A stretch of DNA of 7,220 bases, taken from positions 1 through 7,220 of the forward strand of contig JAGWRQ010000105.1 in the NCBI GenBank assembly GCA_028869615.1, written 5' to 3'. Positions within the stretch are counted from its first letter, which is position 1; every line of letters starts with the position of its first letter. Of this stretch, positions 1-5,646 are shown in pieces. The DNA is from Candidatus Methylomirabilota bacterium (GTDB taxonomy: Bacteria > Methylomirabilota > Methylomirabilia > Methylomirabilales > Methylomirabilaceae). The position numbers and the translations under genes are program-made. The notes under the pieces were generated by a model. It made no database searches and was not told the origin of the DNA. It was given only the letters and a program-made list of their open reading frames with translations.

Positions 1-48
1 ATCCTCTCGTGCGTACGGGACGTGGTGGAAGGTTCGAGTGCGGCTGCG

Positions 49-177
49 TTATTTCTGCGGCTGATCGCTAAAGACCCACCGAGCGAATAAAGCAAGCACG
101 ACGATTGCGACGAGCCCTGCAAGAGCTCCCATCGGTGTCGTAAGGATATCGAGTATAACCTGCGACATTCCCGCCAT
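49..177 (-). CDS. Small single-pass membrane protein, 42 aa, unknown function
   Basis: I do not recognise this protein. The frame opens just after an in-frame TGA and its first ATG is at 177-175. The stop is TAA at 51-49. A Shine-Dalgarno AAGGAG lies at 193-188, ten bases before the start. The product begins MAGMSQVILDILTTPMG. Residues 17-32 form one hydrophobic helix (GALAGLVAIVVLALFA), followed by R33-W34 and a short polar tail SDQPQK. The arginine after the helix suggests a cytoplasmic C-terminus, but topology is inferred. Two ATGs nearer the Shine-Dalgarno (187 and 184) are in other frames, lie too close to it and give non-hydrophobic peptides, so I prefer 177. The gene follows ftsB in the same direction, about 205 bases downstream, and has its own candidate promoter and leader. 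It could be a small accessory subunit or a regulatory membrane peptide. Being real is likely but not certain. Confidence 0.6.
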   Translation of the reverse strand: MAGMSQVILDILTTPMGALAGLVAIVVLALFARWVFSDQPQK

Positions 178-276
178 CTGACATCATCTCCTTTTTACTG
201 CAACTGTTGACCGGCCGCCACCAGGGACACCCCTGAAGGCCGCCTGCCTGTTACCCCAACTAGGCGCCCAACGTTG
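178..276 (-). promoter_or_regulatory. Structured-looking 5' leader of the 42-aa gene
   Basis: The roughly 100 bases between the candidate promoter and the small gene can fold. The hairpin core is CAGGG/CCCTG (235-231 with 226-222) around a four-base loop. It is enclosed by GGCC/GGCC (241-238 with 216-213). An outer GTTG/CAAC pairing (272-269 with 209-206) could close the whole element. There are also a GGCGCC palindrome (268-263) and a CAACGTTG palindrome (276-269). It does not match any riboswitch consensus I can recall. A structured leader or unknown cis-regulatory RNA is possible; chance pairing in GC-rich DNA is the alternative. Confidence 0.3.
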
Positions 277-282
277 ATACTA

Positions 283-312
283 CCAATACACGAACCTGTC
301 GAGCATTGTCAA
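283..312 (-). promoter_or_regulatory. Candidate sigma70-type promoter for the 42-aa gene
   Basis: The minus strand carries a perfect -35 TTGACA (312-307). Eighteen bases later comes TATTGG (288-283), or GTATTG one base earlier at spacing 17. The -10 is weak, so the call rests mainly on the -35 and on its position about 100 bases upstream of the small gene's ribosome binding site. Transcription would start near 276. Confidence 0.45.
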
Positions 313-382
313 GCGCAAAAGTCCGGCTCGAACATAATAGGGCCTCATGATGGTCGAAGGCGCGCAGAGAGAAAAGATCGGA

Positions 383-772
383 TCAAGGATGGTGCGGCAC
401 CTCACCGCGAGGCGACGGTAAAGCAGGGGTCGGCCGCGGCGGACCGAACTGGTACACGATCTCGCCCGGTTTTACCAGTCCGAGATCCTCGCGAGCAATC
501 ATCTCGACCTGACCCGGATTGTTGGTAAGGGCCTGAATTTCCCGGGTGAGCCCTTCGTTGACCTGTCTGAGCCGTGTGATCTCTTGCTGAAGCTCGGTCG
601 TGGTCTTAGTCATCTGAAGGACCTTGACGAGGCTTTTCTTCCCAACCATAGAGGAAATCGCGATCAGAATCGCCAGCACAGCGACGAAGATGAGCCGCCG
701 TTTGCGGGCGCTCCTCGCCGCTACGATCTCTTCCTGCGTGCCGGCGATAACCTGTCCTGTTCGGTTCGTCAC
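383..772 (-). CDS. ftsB: FtsB/DivIC-family septum formation initiator
   Basis: This is a bitopic divisome protein of the FtsB/DivIC family. In the family it forms a coiled-coil complex with FtsL and FtsQ that links early and late cell-division proteins and controls septal peptidoglycan synthesis. The 129-residue product has a basic cytoplasmic N-terminus ending in SARKRR (21-26), one membrane helix (about 27-43), and a heptad-like coiled coil (about 48-83, TELQQEITRLRQVNEGLTRE). The family motif follows (86-109, including EMIAREDLGLVKPGEIVY), then a proline-rich tail. I chose the GTG at 772-770 because GGAG lies five bases upstream and it sits 14 bases after the mutase stop. An upstream ATG at 904 would bury the N-terminus in the mutase gene and adds a non-family stretch. 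It is the third gene of the leftward cluster. No terminator is visible after it. Confidence 0.88.
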   Translation of the reverse strand: MTNRTGQVIAGTQEEIVAARSARKRRLIFVAVLAILIAISSMVGKKSLVKVLQMTKTTTELQQEITRLRQVNEGLTREIQALTNNPGQVEMIAREDLGLVKPGEIVYQFGPPRPTPALPSPRGEVPHHP

Positions 773-777
773 TCGAT

Positions 778-781
778 CTCC
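778..781 (-). promoter_or_regulatory. Ribosome binding site that fixes the ftsB start
   Basis: GGAG on the minus strand lies five bases before the GTG at 772. It falls in the gap between the mutase stop (789-787) and ftsB, and supports the GTG start over the ATG at 904. Confidence 0.65.
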
Positions 782-786
782 GGCTA

Positions 787-2211
787 TCAGATATCGAGGA
801 GCGCCCGCGCCGCCGCCATCAACTCCTCGATCTGCGCCTCTGAATGCGCGTCTAGATATAAACGCACAACCGGCTCTGTCCCTGAAGACCGCACGAGGAA
901 CCAACTGCCGTCCTCAAGCAGCAGCTTTGTGCCGTCCAGTCTGTTCACCTCCACAACGGCAAGTCCGGCCACTCGCGTCGGCAAATTGTTCAGGCGATCG
1001 GCCAGGCGTCCTTGCTGCTCTTGCGTGAGATGGAGGTTCAGGCGTCGGGCGTAAATCGCGCCCCCCACCTCGGCATAGAGTGCATCGAGCAGGCCCTGGA
1101 CGCTGGCGCCCCCGGCTATGGCAACCATTTCCGTGACTAAGAGGGCGGCAAGAATTCCATCCTTTTCTGGTACGTGCCCCAGAATCGACAGGCCGGCGCT
1201 TTCCTCTCCGCAGAGCGCGACCTTGCCCTGAGTGATAAGTTCGCCAAGGTATTTGAAGCCGACCTTGGTTTCATACACCGGGACCGCCTGCGGCCGAGCA
1301 ACCGCATCGACCAAATGGCTGGTCGCGACCGATCGAGCGACCCCCATGCGCCACCCGCGGGTTGTGATCAGGTGTTTCAGGAGAAGGGCCAGGATATAGT
1401 TGGGCTCGATGAAACGGCCGTCGCGGTCGATGATTCCATATCGATCGGCATCGCCATCTGTGGCTAACCCAAGCTGACATCCGCCGGACCGCACGACCGC
1501 CGTAAGCGCCTGGAGGTTGGTTTCCGAGGGGTCCGGCGCCATACCGCCGAAGGCGGGATTTCTGGATCCATGCAGGGTCTGCACGTCGCACCCGGCCTCG
1601 CGCAGGATCTCGTCCAGGTAGCCCCCGGCGGTTCCATAGAGCGGGTCAACCGCTACCTTCAGGCGTGCCGCAGCGATCGTACGCAGATCCACCAACTCCC
1701 GCAGTCGGTTCAGGTATGCCGGTCGCGGGTCGATCCGTACGACAAGACCTTTGGCCTCCAACTCTCCGAGCGGAGGATACGGAGGCTCGGGTTGCGTCAA
1801 CAACGCCTGGACTCTCTTTTCGATTCGATCGGTGACTGCGGGAAGGACCGGGCCGCCGGAAGGGCCGGAGAATTTCAGCCCGTTATATTCGGGCGGGTTA
1901 TGGCTGGCCGTAATGTTCAGCCCGCCTGCTGCGCTGCGTCGGATCACTTCGTACGCGATAACGGGCGTCGGAACATCCCGATCGGTGAGCCAGACCCGGA
2001 CACCGTGAGCCGCCAGGACCGCCGCTGCCTCGGCCGCGAAGGTCTCCGAGAGAAAGCGCGTATCGTATCCCACGATGATCTGTGGCTGATCGGTTCCCTC
2101 GGCGAGCAACTGCTCTGCGATAGCCCGCGCCACAAGGCGAACATTGGTAAAGGTGAAGTTGTCAGCGATGATATCGCGCCAGCCGGAGGTGCCGAACCGG
2201 ATAGGCTTCAC
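787..2211 (-). CDS. Phosphoglucomutase/phosphomannomutase (alpha-D-phosphohexomutase)
   Basis: This cytoplasmic enzyme interconverts hexose-6-phosphate and hexose-1-phosphate through a phosphoserine, supplying sugar-1-phosphate for nucleotide-sugar synthesis. All four signature elements of the superfamily are intact in 474 residues. They are the active-site loop TASHNPPEYNG with Ser103, the metal loop DGDADR (252-257), the sugar-specificity loop GEESAG (335-340) followed by GHVPEKDG, and the phosphate loop RSSGTEP (441-447). GEESAG plus EKDG resembles phosphoglucomutases more than GEMSGH-type phosphomannomutases, so glucose is my preferred substrate; substrate is inference. The N-terminus MKPIRFGTSGWRD is typical. 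The start is GTG at 2211, overlapping the upstream stop as GTGA, with AGGAG eight bases upstream, so translation is probably coupled. It is likely the real mutase partner of the upstream nucleotidyltransferase, whose own mutase-like domain is degenerate. Confidence 0.93.
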   Translation of the reverse strand: MKPIRFGTSGWRDIIADNFTFTNVRLVARAIAEQLLAEGTDQPQIIVGYDTRFLSETFAAEAAAVLAAHGVRVWLTDRDVPTPVIAYEVIRRSAAGGLNITASHNPPEYNGLKFSGPSGGPVLPAVTDRIEKRVQALLTQPEPPYPPLGELEAKGLVVRIDPRPAYLNRLRELVDLRTIAAARLKVAVDPLYGTAGGYLDEILREAGCDVQTLHGSRNPAFGGMAPDPSETNLQALTAVVRSGGCQLGLATDGDADRYGIIDRDGRFIEPNYILALLLKHLITTRGWRMGVARSVATSHLVDAVARPQAVPVYETKVGFKYLGELITQGKVALCGEESAGLSILGHVPEKDGILAALLVTEMVAIAGGASVQGLLDALYAEVGGAIYARRLNLHLTQEQQGRLADRLNNLPTRVAGLAVVEVNRLDGTKLLLEDGSWFLVRSSGTEPVVRLYLDAHSEAQIEELMAAARALLDI

Positions 2212-4730
2212 GAGGTGGTCTCCTCAGCGCTTGTCTTCATGCAGTGGGCGAGGATATCCCGATACCGGGCCAGGTTGGCCTCCGCCCGCGCGAGTGTATT
2301 GGCCTCGGCGATAATGTGGAAATACGGTCGGTCGTGATCCGGATAGAGGATCACCCAGTCGCCGCCAAGATGGACCTTCACCCCGTCCACCAGTTCGACC
2401 TGTTCATCCGCGGTGGCCGCGATGAGCGCTCGCATCGTCCCACCCTTCCGCTCCCAGGAGCACGGCACTTGCTCACGGCATTTGAAGCGCTGAGGAATAG
2501 ATGAGATGAACTGATGCAGCAGGAGATCCTGAACTGCGAACATCTCTAAGAGTTTGAGGGTGGCCAGCATCCCGTCGAAGACCGGTTGGAACTTGGGGAA
2601 GATGAAACCGCCGAGACCGTCGCCCACGAAAATGACGCTCTCCTGATGTGCCGCTTCCATCAACGCTCGCGGGGCCGTTTTGGTCCTGAGGATGCCGAAG
2701 CCGAGGTCCCGGGCCAGCTCCTCGATGACCGAGCTGGCGGTGATCGGAATACCGATCACCCCGGGCTCATGCGTTCGCATGACCAGTAGGGCTACGACCG
2801 CCAGCGCCAGGTCGTCGCTCAACAGGTTGCCCGTGTCATCCACAATAAAGATCTTTTCCGCCCCGGCGTCAAGCATAATCCCCAGATCGGCCCGAAGGCT
2901 TTTGACGATCTCTGAGAGCTGTTGCAACGAGCGACGGAACTCTTCTGCGCTCTTGGTGATTCTGCTGTCGTCCATGCAGCCGTTCAGCGCGATCACCTCA
3001 CACCCCAGCATTCCCAGGATCTGCGGGAAGATGATCGATGCCGAGCCGTAGGCATAGTCGATCACGATTCTGAAGCCGCGGCGGCGCAGCGCGTCCCGAT
3101 CGATAAAGCTCAGTACTCCGTCCTGGTAAAAGTCCATGCCGTACGGGGGAGGGGCGATGCGGCCGATCTCATCGACCTTGGCGCGGCGGAAATCCTCCCG
3201 GAAGAAAAGCCGTTCGATGTTTTTCTCCCGGCTGGTTGAGATATCCATGCCGCGCTCATCAAAGAATATGATATCGATCAGCTCCGGATCGAAGGGGGAC
3301 TTTCGGACATGCACACCGCCCACCACGCCGCGTGCGCCCATCTGGTACCGGACTACCGGGATAGGGGCGACTCGGAAATCACGCACATTCACGCCGGTGG
3401 ACAGGAGGCCGCTGATAATAGCCCGCTTGACCATGTGAGAGGCCTGGTGGCCATCGCGGCTGGTGCGGACGATTGATCCCATCCGGAGGGTCGCCCCAAA
3501 ACACGCCCCGAGCTTAGCCGCAAACTCGGGCGAGATCTCGAGATTCGCCAGCCCGGTTACACCGTAGGCCCCGAATAGAGACCGCGACCACTTCTGCCCC
3601 CAGATCAGACTGGTGGCCAGGACGGCCCCGTCTTCGACCACCTTGTGAGGCCACACCTTGACGTCGGCTTTGACCACTGATCCCTCGCCGACCTTACACT
3701 GTTCGCTGATCAGTGCGCCCTCAAAGAGGCGAGCGTTTGCCTTGATCTCGCTTCCTCGGCCGACAACATTCTCCTTCAGAACGGCCCGGGCGCCGACAAA
3801 GACGTTATTCCAGAGGACCGATCCGACGATGACTGCGCCCTCCTCAATGACGCAGTTGTCGCCAATGATGCTGCGTGTGATATGGACGTTTGGTCCCACC
3901 TGCGTGTACCTGCCGATCAGAACGCCGCCTCTTAGCGACGCGGTGAAATCAACGTGACTTCCCTCCCCAAGCCAGATCGGTTTGTCGAGCCCCTCCACCA
4001 GCGTCCCGGGAAGTGCGACCTTCACCATGCCGGCCAGGATATCCCGATGCGCAAGGCGGTATTCGATCAGATCACCCACGTCCTTCCAATACCCGGTTGC
4101 CACATAACCGTACAGGGCGCGACCTTTCTCCATCAACCTCGGAAAGAGATCGCGGCTGAAGTCGAACTCTTGCCCGACCGGGATCAGTTCGAGCGCCTCG
4201 GGTTCGAGGATATAAATACCGGTGTTCACGGTATCGCTAATGACCTCGCCCCACGTTGGCTTTTCCAGAAAGTGCGTGATGCGGCCGTCGGGATCGGTGA
4301 TGACCACGCCGTATTGGAGCGGGTTCTCGACCCTTGTCAACACGATGGTGGCGAGGGCCCCGCGATCCTTGTGGATCTTCACCGCCTGCGAGAGATCGAA
4401 ATCGGTGAGGATATCGCCGCTGATGACCAGGAACGTCTCGTTGAGAAAGGCCGCGGCGTTCTTAACCGCCCCGGCCGTGCCGTAATCTTCGGTAGCAGTG
4501 GCATAGACCATCTTGACGCCGAATTCGCTGCCGTCGCCGAAGTAGCGCTCGATCGTATCCGGTTGGAAATAGAGGAGGGTGATCAGGTCGTTAAAGCCGT
4601 GATCTTTGAGCAGTGCCACCGTGTGTTCCATCAGCGGCTTGACGGCCATCGGGATCATCGGCTTGGGGAGGCTGGTCGTCAACGGCCGCAGTCGCGTTCC
4701 GAACCCGCCGGCCATGATCACGGCTTGCAT
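2208..4730 (-). CDS. NDP-sugar pyrophosphorylase with beta-helix and degenerate PGM-like domain
   Basis: This 840-residue cytoplasmic protein belongs to the family usually annotated mannose-1-phosphate guanylyltransferase/phosphomannomutase. Residues 1 to about 235 are a nucleotidyltransferase that joins a sugar-1-phosphate to an NTP. The motif GGFGTRLRP is at 8-16, LPKP with Lys23 follows, and SGD (Asp106), EKP (156-158) and GYWKDVGD (213-220) are present. Residues about 250-375 are hexapeptide repeats of a left-handed beta-helix. Residues about 386-820 are a phosphohexomutase-like domain with broken motifs. The active-site loop is RKSPFDP (Ser478 kept, HNP lost), the metal loop is DAGAEK (621-626), the sugar loop is GDGLGG (703-708), and the phosphate loop is YPDHDRP (796-802). 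Mutase activity is therefore unlikely. GDP-mannose or another NDP-sugar is possible; the base and sugar cannot be read from the motifs. The ATG has GGAGG eight bases upstream. It is first in the leftward cluster and overlaps the intact mutase by four bases. Confidence 0.92.
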   Translation of the reverse strand: MQAVIMAGGFGTRLRPLTTSLPKPMIPMAVKPLMEHTVALLKDHGFNDLITLLYFQPDTIERYFGDGSEFGVKMVYATATEDYGTAGAVKNAAAFLNETFLVISGDILTDFDLSQAVKIHKDRGALATIVLTRVENPLQYGVVITDPDGRITHFLEKPTWGEVISDTVNTGIYILEPEALELIPVGQEFDFSRDLFPRLMEKGRALYGYVATGYWKDVGDLIEYRLAHRDILAGMVKVALPGTLVEGLDKPIWLGEGSHVDFTASLRGGVLIGRYTQVGPNVHITRSIIGDNCVIEEGAVIVGSVLWNNVFVGARAVLKENVVGRGSEIKANARLFEGALISEQCKVGEGSVVKADVKVWPHKVVEDGAVLATSLIWGQKWSRSLFGAYGVTGLANLEISPEFAAKLGACFGATLRMGSIVRTSRDGHQASHMVKRAIISGLLSTGVNVRDFRVAPIPVVRYQMGARGVVGGVHVRKSPFDPELIDIIFFDERGMDISTSREKNIERLFFREDFRRAKVDEIGRIAPPPYGMDFYQDGVLSFIDRDALRRRGFRIVIDYAYGSASIIFPQILGMLGCEVIALNGCMDDSRITKSAEEFRRSLQQLSEIVKSLRADLGIMLDAGAEKIFIVDDTGNLLSDDLALAVVALLVMRTHEPGVIGIPITASSVIEELARDLGFGILRTKTAPRALMEAAHQESVIFVGDGLGGFIFPKFQPVFDGMLATLKLLEMFAVQDLLLHQFISSIPQRFKCREQVPCSWERKGGTMRALIAATADEQVELVDGVKVHLGGDWVILYPDHDRPYFHIIAEANTLARAEANLARYRDILAHCMKTSAEETTS
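2739..2760. repeat. Perfect 9-bp inverted repeat inside coding sequence
   Basis: GGTGATCGG (2739-2747) and CCGATCACC (2752-2760) flank a four-base loop. On the mRNA this is a strong hairpin in the PGM-like domain, over codons for VIGIPIT. It may simply reflect codon choice, and no T-run follows it. Confidence 0.5.
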
Positions 4731-4755
4731 CGCTTTCCCCTCCGAGTGAGGCCTT

Positions 4756-4794
4756 CTATAGACGCCGCGCCATCCACTGCAACATGGACGTCAT
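4756..4794 (-). CDS. Possible 12-codon leader peptide before the sugar cluster
   Basis: Within the presumed leader of the nucleotidyltransferase mRNA, a short frame encodes MTSMLQWMARRL and stops at TAG (4758-4756), 25 bases before the main ATG. AGGAG (4800-4796) is only one base before the first ATG but ten bases before an in-frame ATG at 4785, which would give MLQWMARRL. It has no run of one amino acid that would suggest classical attenuation. It may be chance. Confidence 0.2.
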   Translation of the reverse strand: MTSMLQWMARRL

Positions 4795-4822
4795 GCTCCT
4801 GAAAAAATTTCCGTATCGATGC

Positions 4823-4852
4823 AGTATAGGTACCCGAACTAAATGCTGTCAA
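4823..4852 (-). promoter_or_regulatory. Sigma70-type promoter of the sugar/ftsB cluster
   Basis: The minus strand has a perfect -35 TTGACA (4852-4847), an 18-base spacer, and TATACT (4828-4823), five of six to the -10 consensus. Transcription would start near 4816, giving a leader of about 85 bases before the ATG at 4730. No operator is recognisable. Confidence 0.65.
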
Positions 4853-4892
4853 GACCATTATCAGCCCAAGGGAGTGGCGGTCACGAGTGAGT

Positions 4893-4933
4893 TTCAACGT
4901 TCAAGGTCCAATGTTGAACCTCGAACCTTGAAC
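4893..4933. repeat. GTTCAAGGT inverted repeat with related short repeats
   Basis: GTTCAAGGT (4899-4907) and ACCTTGAAC (4925-4933) form a perfect 9-bp inverted repeat around 17 bases. The interior adds further variants of the same unit: TTGAAC at 4914-4919 and CGAACC at 4922-4927. TTCAACGTTCAA at 4893-4904 overlaps the left arm. The pattern suggests a degenerate TTGAAC/GTTCAA-type intergenic repeat. No T-run follows, so I do not call it a terminator. Confidence 0.55.
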
Positions 4934-5070
4934 TGAGAATAGTGATATTTAAAACACGATAATTATAAAGATAATATGAGCTTATAAGTAAAAAACGACA
5001 GAAGAAATAAGTATCGTTCTGGAATGTGACATATTTTGTGTTTTCCAGCGATATACCCCAATAATTATCC

Positions 5071-5099
5071 TTGCGAATGAGGGCCCCACCGCCTATAGT
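5071..5099 (+). promoter_or_regulatory. Sigma70-type promoter of groES-groEL
   Basis: TTGCGA (5071-5076, four of six to the -35 consensus) and TATAGT (5094-5099, five of six to the -10) are separated by exactly 17 bases. The predicted start, around 5105-5107, falls in the left arm of the CIRCE element, the expected layout for HrcA repression. The right half of the spacer is GC-rich (GGGCCCCACCGCC). Confidence 0.75.
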
Positions 5100-5101
5100 G
5101 T

Positions 5102-5128
5102 TTAGCACTCTTCACAATAGAGTGCTAA
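5102..5128 (+). promoter_or_regulatory. CIRCE operator (HrcA binding site)
   Basis: A perfect inverted repeat TTAGCACTC (5102-5110), nine-base spacer, GAGTGCTAA (5120-5128) matches the CIRCE consensus exactly in arms and spacing. HrcA, itself kept active by GroEL, binds CIRCE and represses chaperonin genes until heat or misfolded protein titrates GroEL. The element lies directly after the -10 box. hrcA is not in this window. Confidence 0.97.
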
Positions 5129-5188
5129 CAGAATTGTTGGCTGCCGAACTGCTCGTTGTGTGGTGCTTGAGGATAAACCGTATCAGCT

Positions 5189-5249
5189 GCCTGCGTGTAG
5201 CGCGCAGGCGGGGAGTTGCTGGAGCATATCTGCTCCGCGGAGAAAGGAG
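5189..5249 (+). promoter_or_regulatory. Two leader hairpins and the groES ribosome binding site
   Basis: Hairpin 1 is GCCTGCG/CGCAGGC (5189-5195 with 5203-5209). Hairpin 2 is GGAGCA/TGCTCC (5221-5226 with 5231-5236) with a four-base loop. The Shine-Dalgarno AAAGGAG is at 5243-5249. In an alternative fold, CTCC (5233-5236) could pair with the GGAG of the Shine-Dalgarno (5246-5249) or in the palindrome CTCCGCGGAG (5233-5242). Hairpin 2 would compete with both. Stabilising or translation-modulating roles are inference. Confidence 0.45.
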
Positions 5250-5258
5250 TAAGCGATC

Positions 5259-5546
5259 GTGAAGGTGAAGCCACTGCACGACCGAATCCTGGTGAAGCGC
5301 CTGGAAGAGAAAGAAATCAAGAAGGGCGGGATCATTATTCCCGATACTGCGAAGGAGAAGCCCCAAGAAGGTGAAGTCATTGCCGTCGGGCCGGGTAAAG
5401 TCGGTGATGATGGAAAGCGACAGCCGATGGATGTGAAGGCCGGCGACAAGATCCTCTTTGGTAAGTACTCCGGCTCGGAGGTAAAGCTCGACAATGAGGA
5501 ATTCCTGATCATGCGGGAGGAAGACGTTCTATGCATCCTGCAATAG
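5259..5546 (+). CDS. groES: GroES (Cpn10) co-chaperonin
   Basis: GroES is the heptameric lid that caps the GroEL ring and encloses substrate in the cytoplasm. The 95-residue product has normal length. It starts [14 protein letters not shown], matching the Cpn10 signature. The mobile loop that docks on GroEL is about 17-33, including the hydrophobic GGIIIP (23-28). GEVIAVGPG (38-46) and [11 protein letters not shown] (62-72) are the usual core strands. The C-terminus LCILQ is slightly unusual, with Cys92 and no acidic end where many homologues end in an A-V-V-E-like stretch. The start is GTG, chosen because AAAGGAG lies nine bases upstream and the family N-terminus begins there. It is controlled by the CIRCE promoter and followed after 100 bases by groEL. 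Confidence 0.97.
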   Translation: MKVKPLHDRILVKRLEEKEIKKGGIIIPDTAKEKPQEGEVIAVGPGKVGDDGKRQPMDVKAGDKILFGKYSGSEVKLDNEEFLIMREEDVLCILQ

Positions 5547-5597
5547 CAGGTCTGCAGGGCATCGACGAAGAGATCGCTATTTCGTGGTTAAACCGTG

Positions 5598-5617
5598 TCC
5601 CCGACTCCGATCGGGGA
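5598..5617 (+). other. Hairpin between groES and groEL
   Basis: TCCCCGA (5598-5604) and TCGGGGA (5611-5617) form a 7-bp stem with a six-base loop in the 100-base gap. No U-run follows, so it should not terminate. In other bacteria with CIRCE-controlled operons the groESL message is cleaved between the genes; a processing or stability role here is inferred. The groEL ribosome binding site AAGGAGG follows at 5631-5637. Confidence 0.45.
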
Positions 5618-5646
5618 ACTGATGCAGGTTAAGGAGGAAAGCTGAT

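Larger units (their letters stand above)
4731..5258. other. Divergent control region between the sugar cluster and groES
   Basis: This 528-base stretch has no convincing gene. From left to right it holds the leader and promoter of the leftward cluster, a short GTTCAAGGT-type repeat cluster (about 4893-4933), and an AT-rich stretch (4941-5070, 37 G/C in 130 by hand count, 28%). The groES promoter, the CIRCE element and the groES leader with two hairpins follow. A 75-codon open frame on the minus strand (5108-4881) runs across the AT-rich part and the repeats and looks accidental. Confidence 0.8.

Noticed and set aside
26..50. GGTTCGAG resembling a tRNA T-loop
   Set aside because: The flanking bases do not form a T-stem and no anticodon or acceptor arms can be built around it.
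773..904. Longer FtsB start at the ATG at 904 (173 residues)
   Set aside because: It would overlap the conserved end of the mutase by over 100 bases and adds an arginine-rich, non-family N-terminus. The GTG at 772 has a well-placed GGAG and sits just after the mutase stop.
1570..2337. 255-codon open frame on the plus strand
   Set aside because: It is antisense to the mutase and the end of the fusion gene, with an arginine-rich product without motifs.
2251..4046. AGGATATCCCGAT occurring twice (2251 and 4038)
   Set aside because: Both copies encode RDILA in unrelated helices of the same protein; shared codon choice explains them better than a repeat element.
3954..4802. 282-codon open frame on the plus strand
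   Set aside because: It is antisense to the strongly conserved nucleotidyltransferase domain. Its product has no recognisable fold, and such frames are common opposite GC-rich genes.
4899..4933. Inverted repeat as an intrinsic terminator
   Set aside because: The loop is 17 bases, the stem is AT-containing, and no T-run follows on either strand.
4881..5108. 75-codon frame on the minus strand across the AT-rich region
   Set aside because: It has no convincing ribosome binding site, overlaps the groES promoter, CIRCE and the repeat cluster, and its composition follows the AT-rich DNA.
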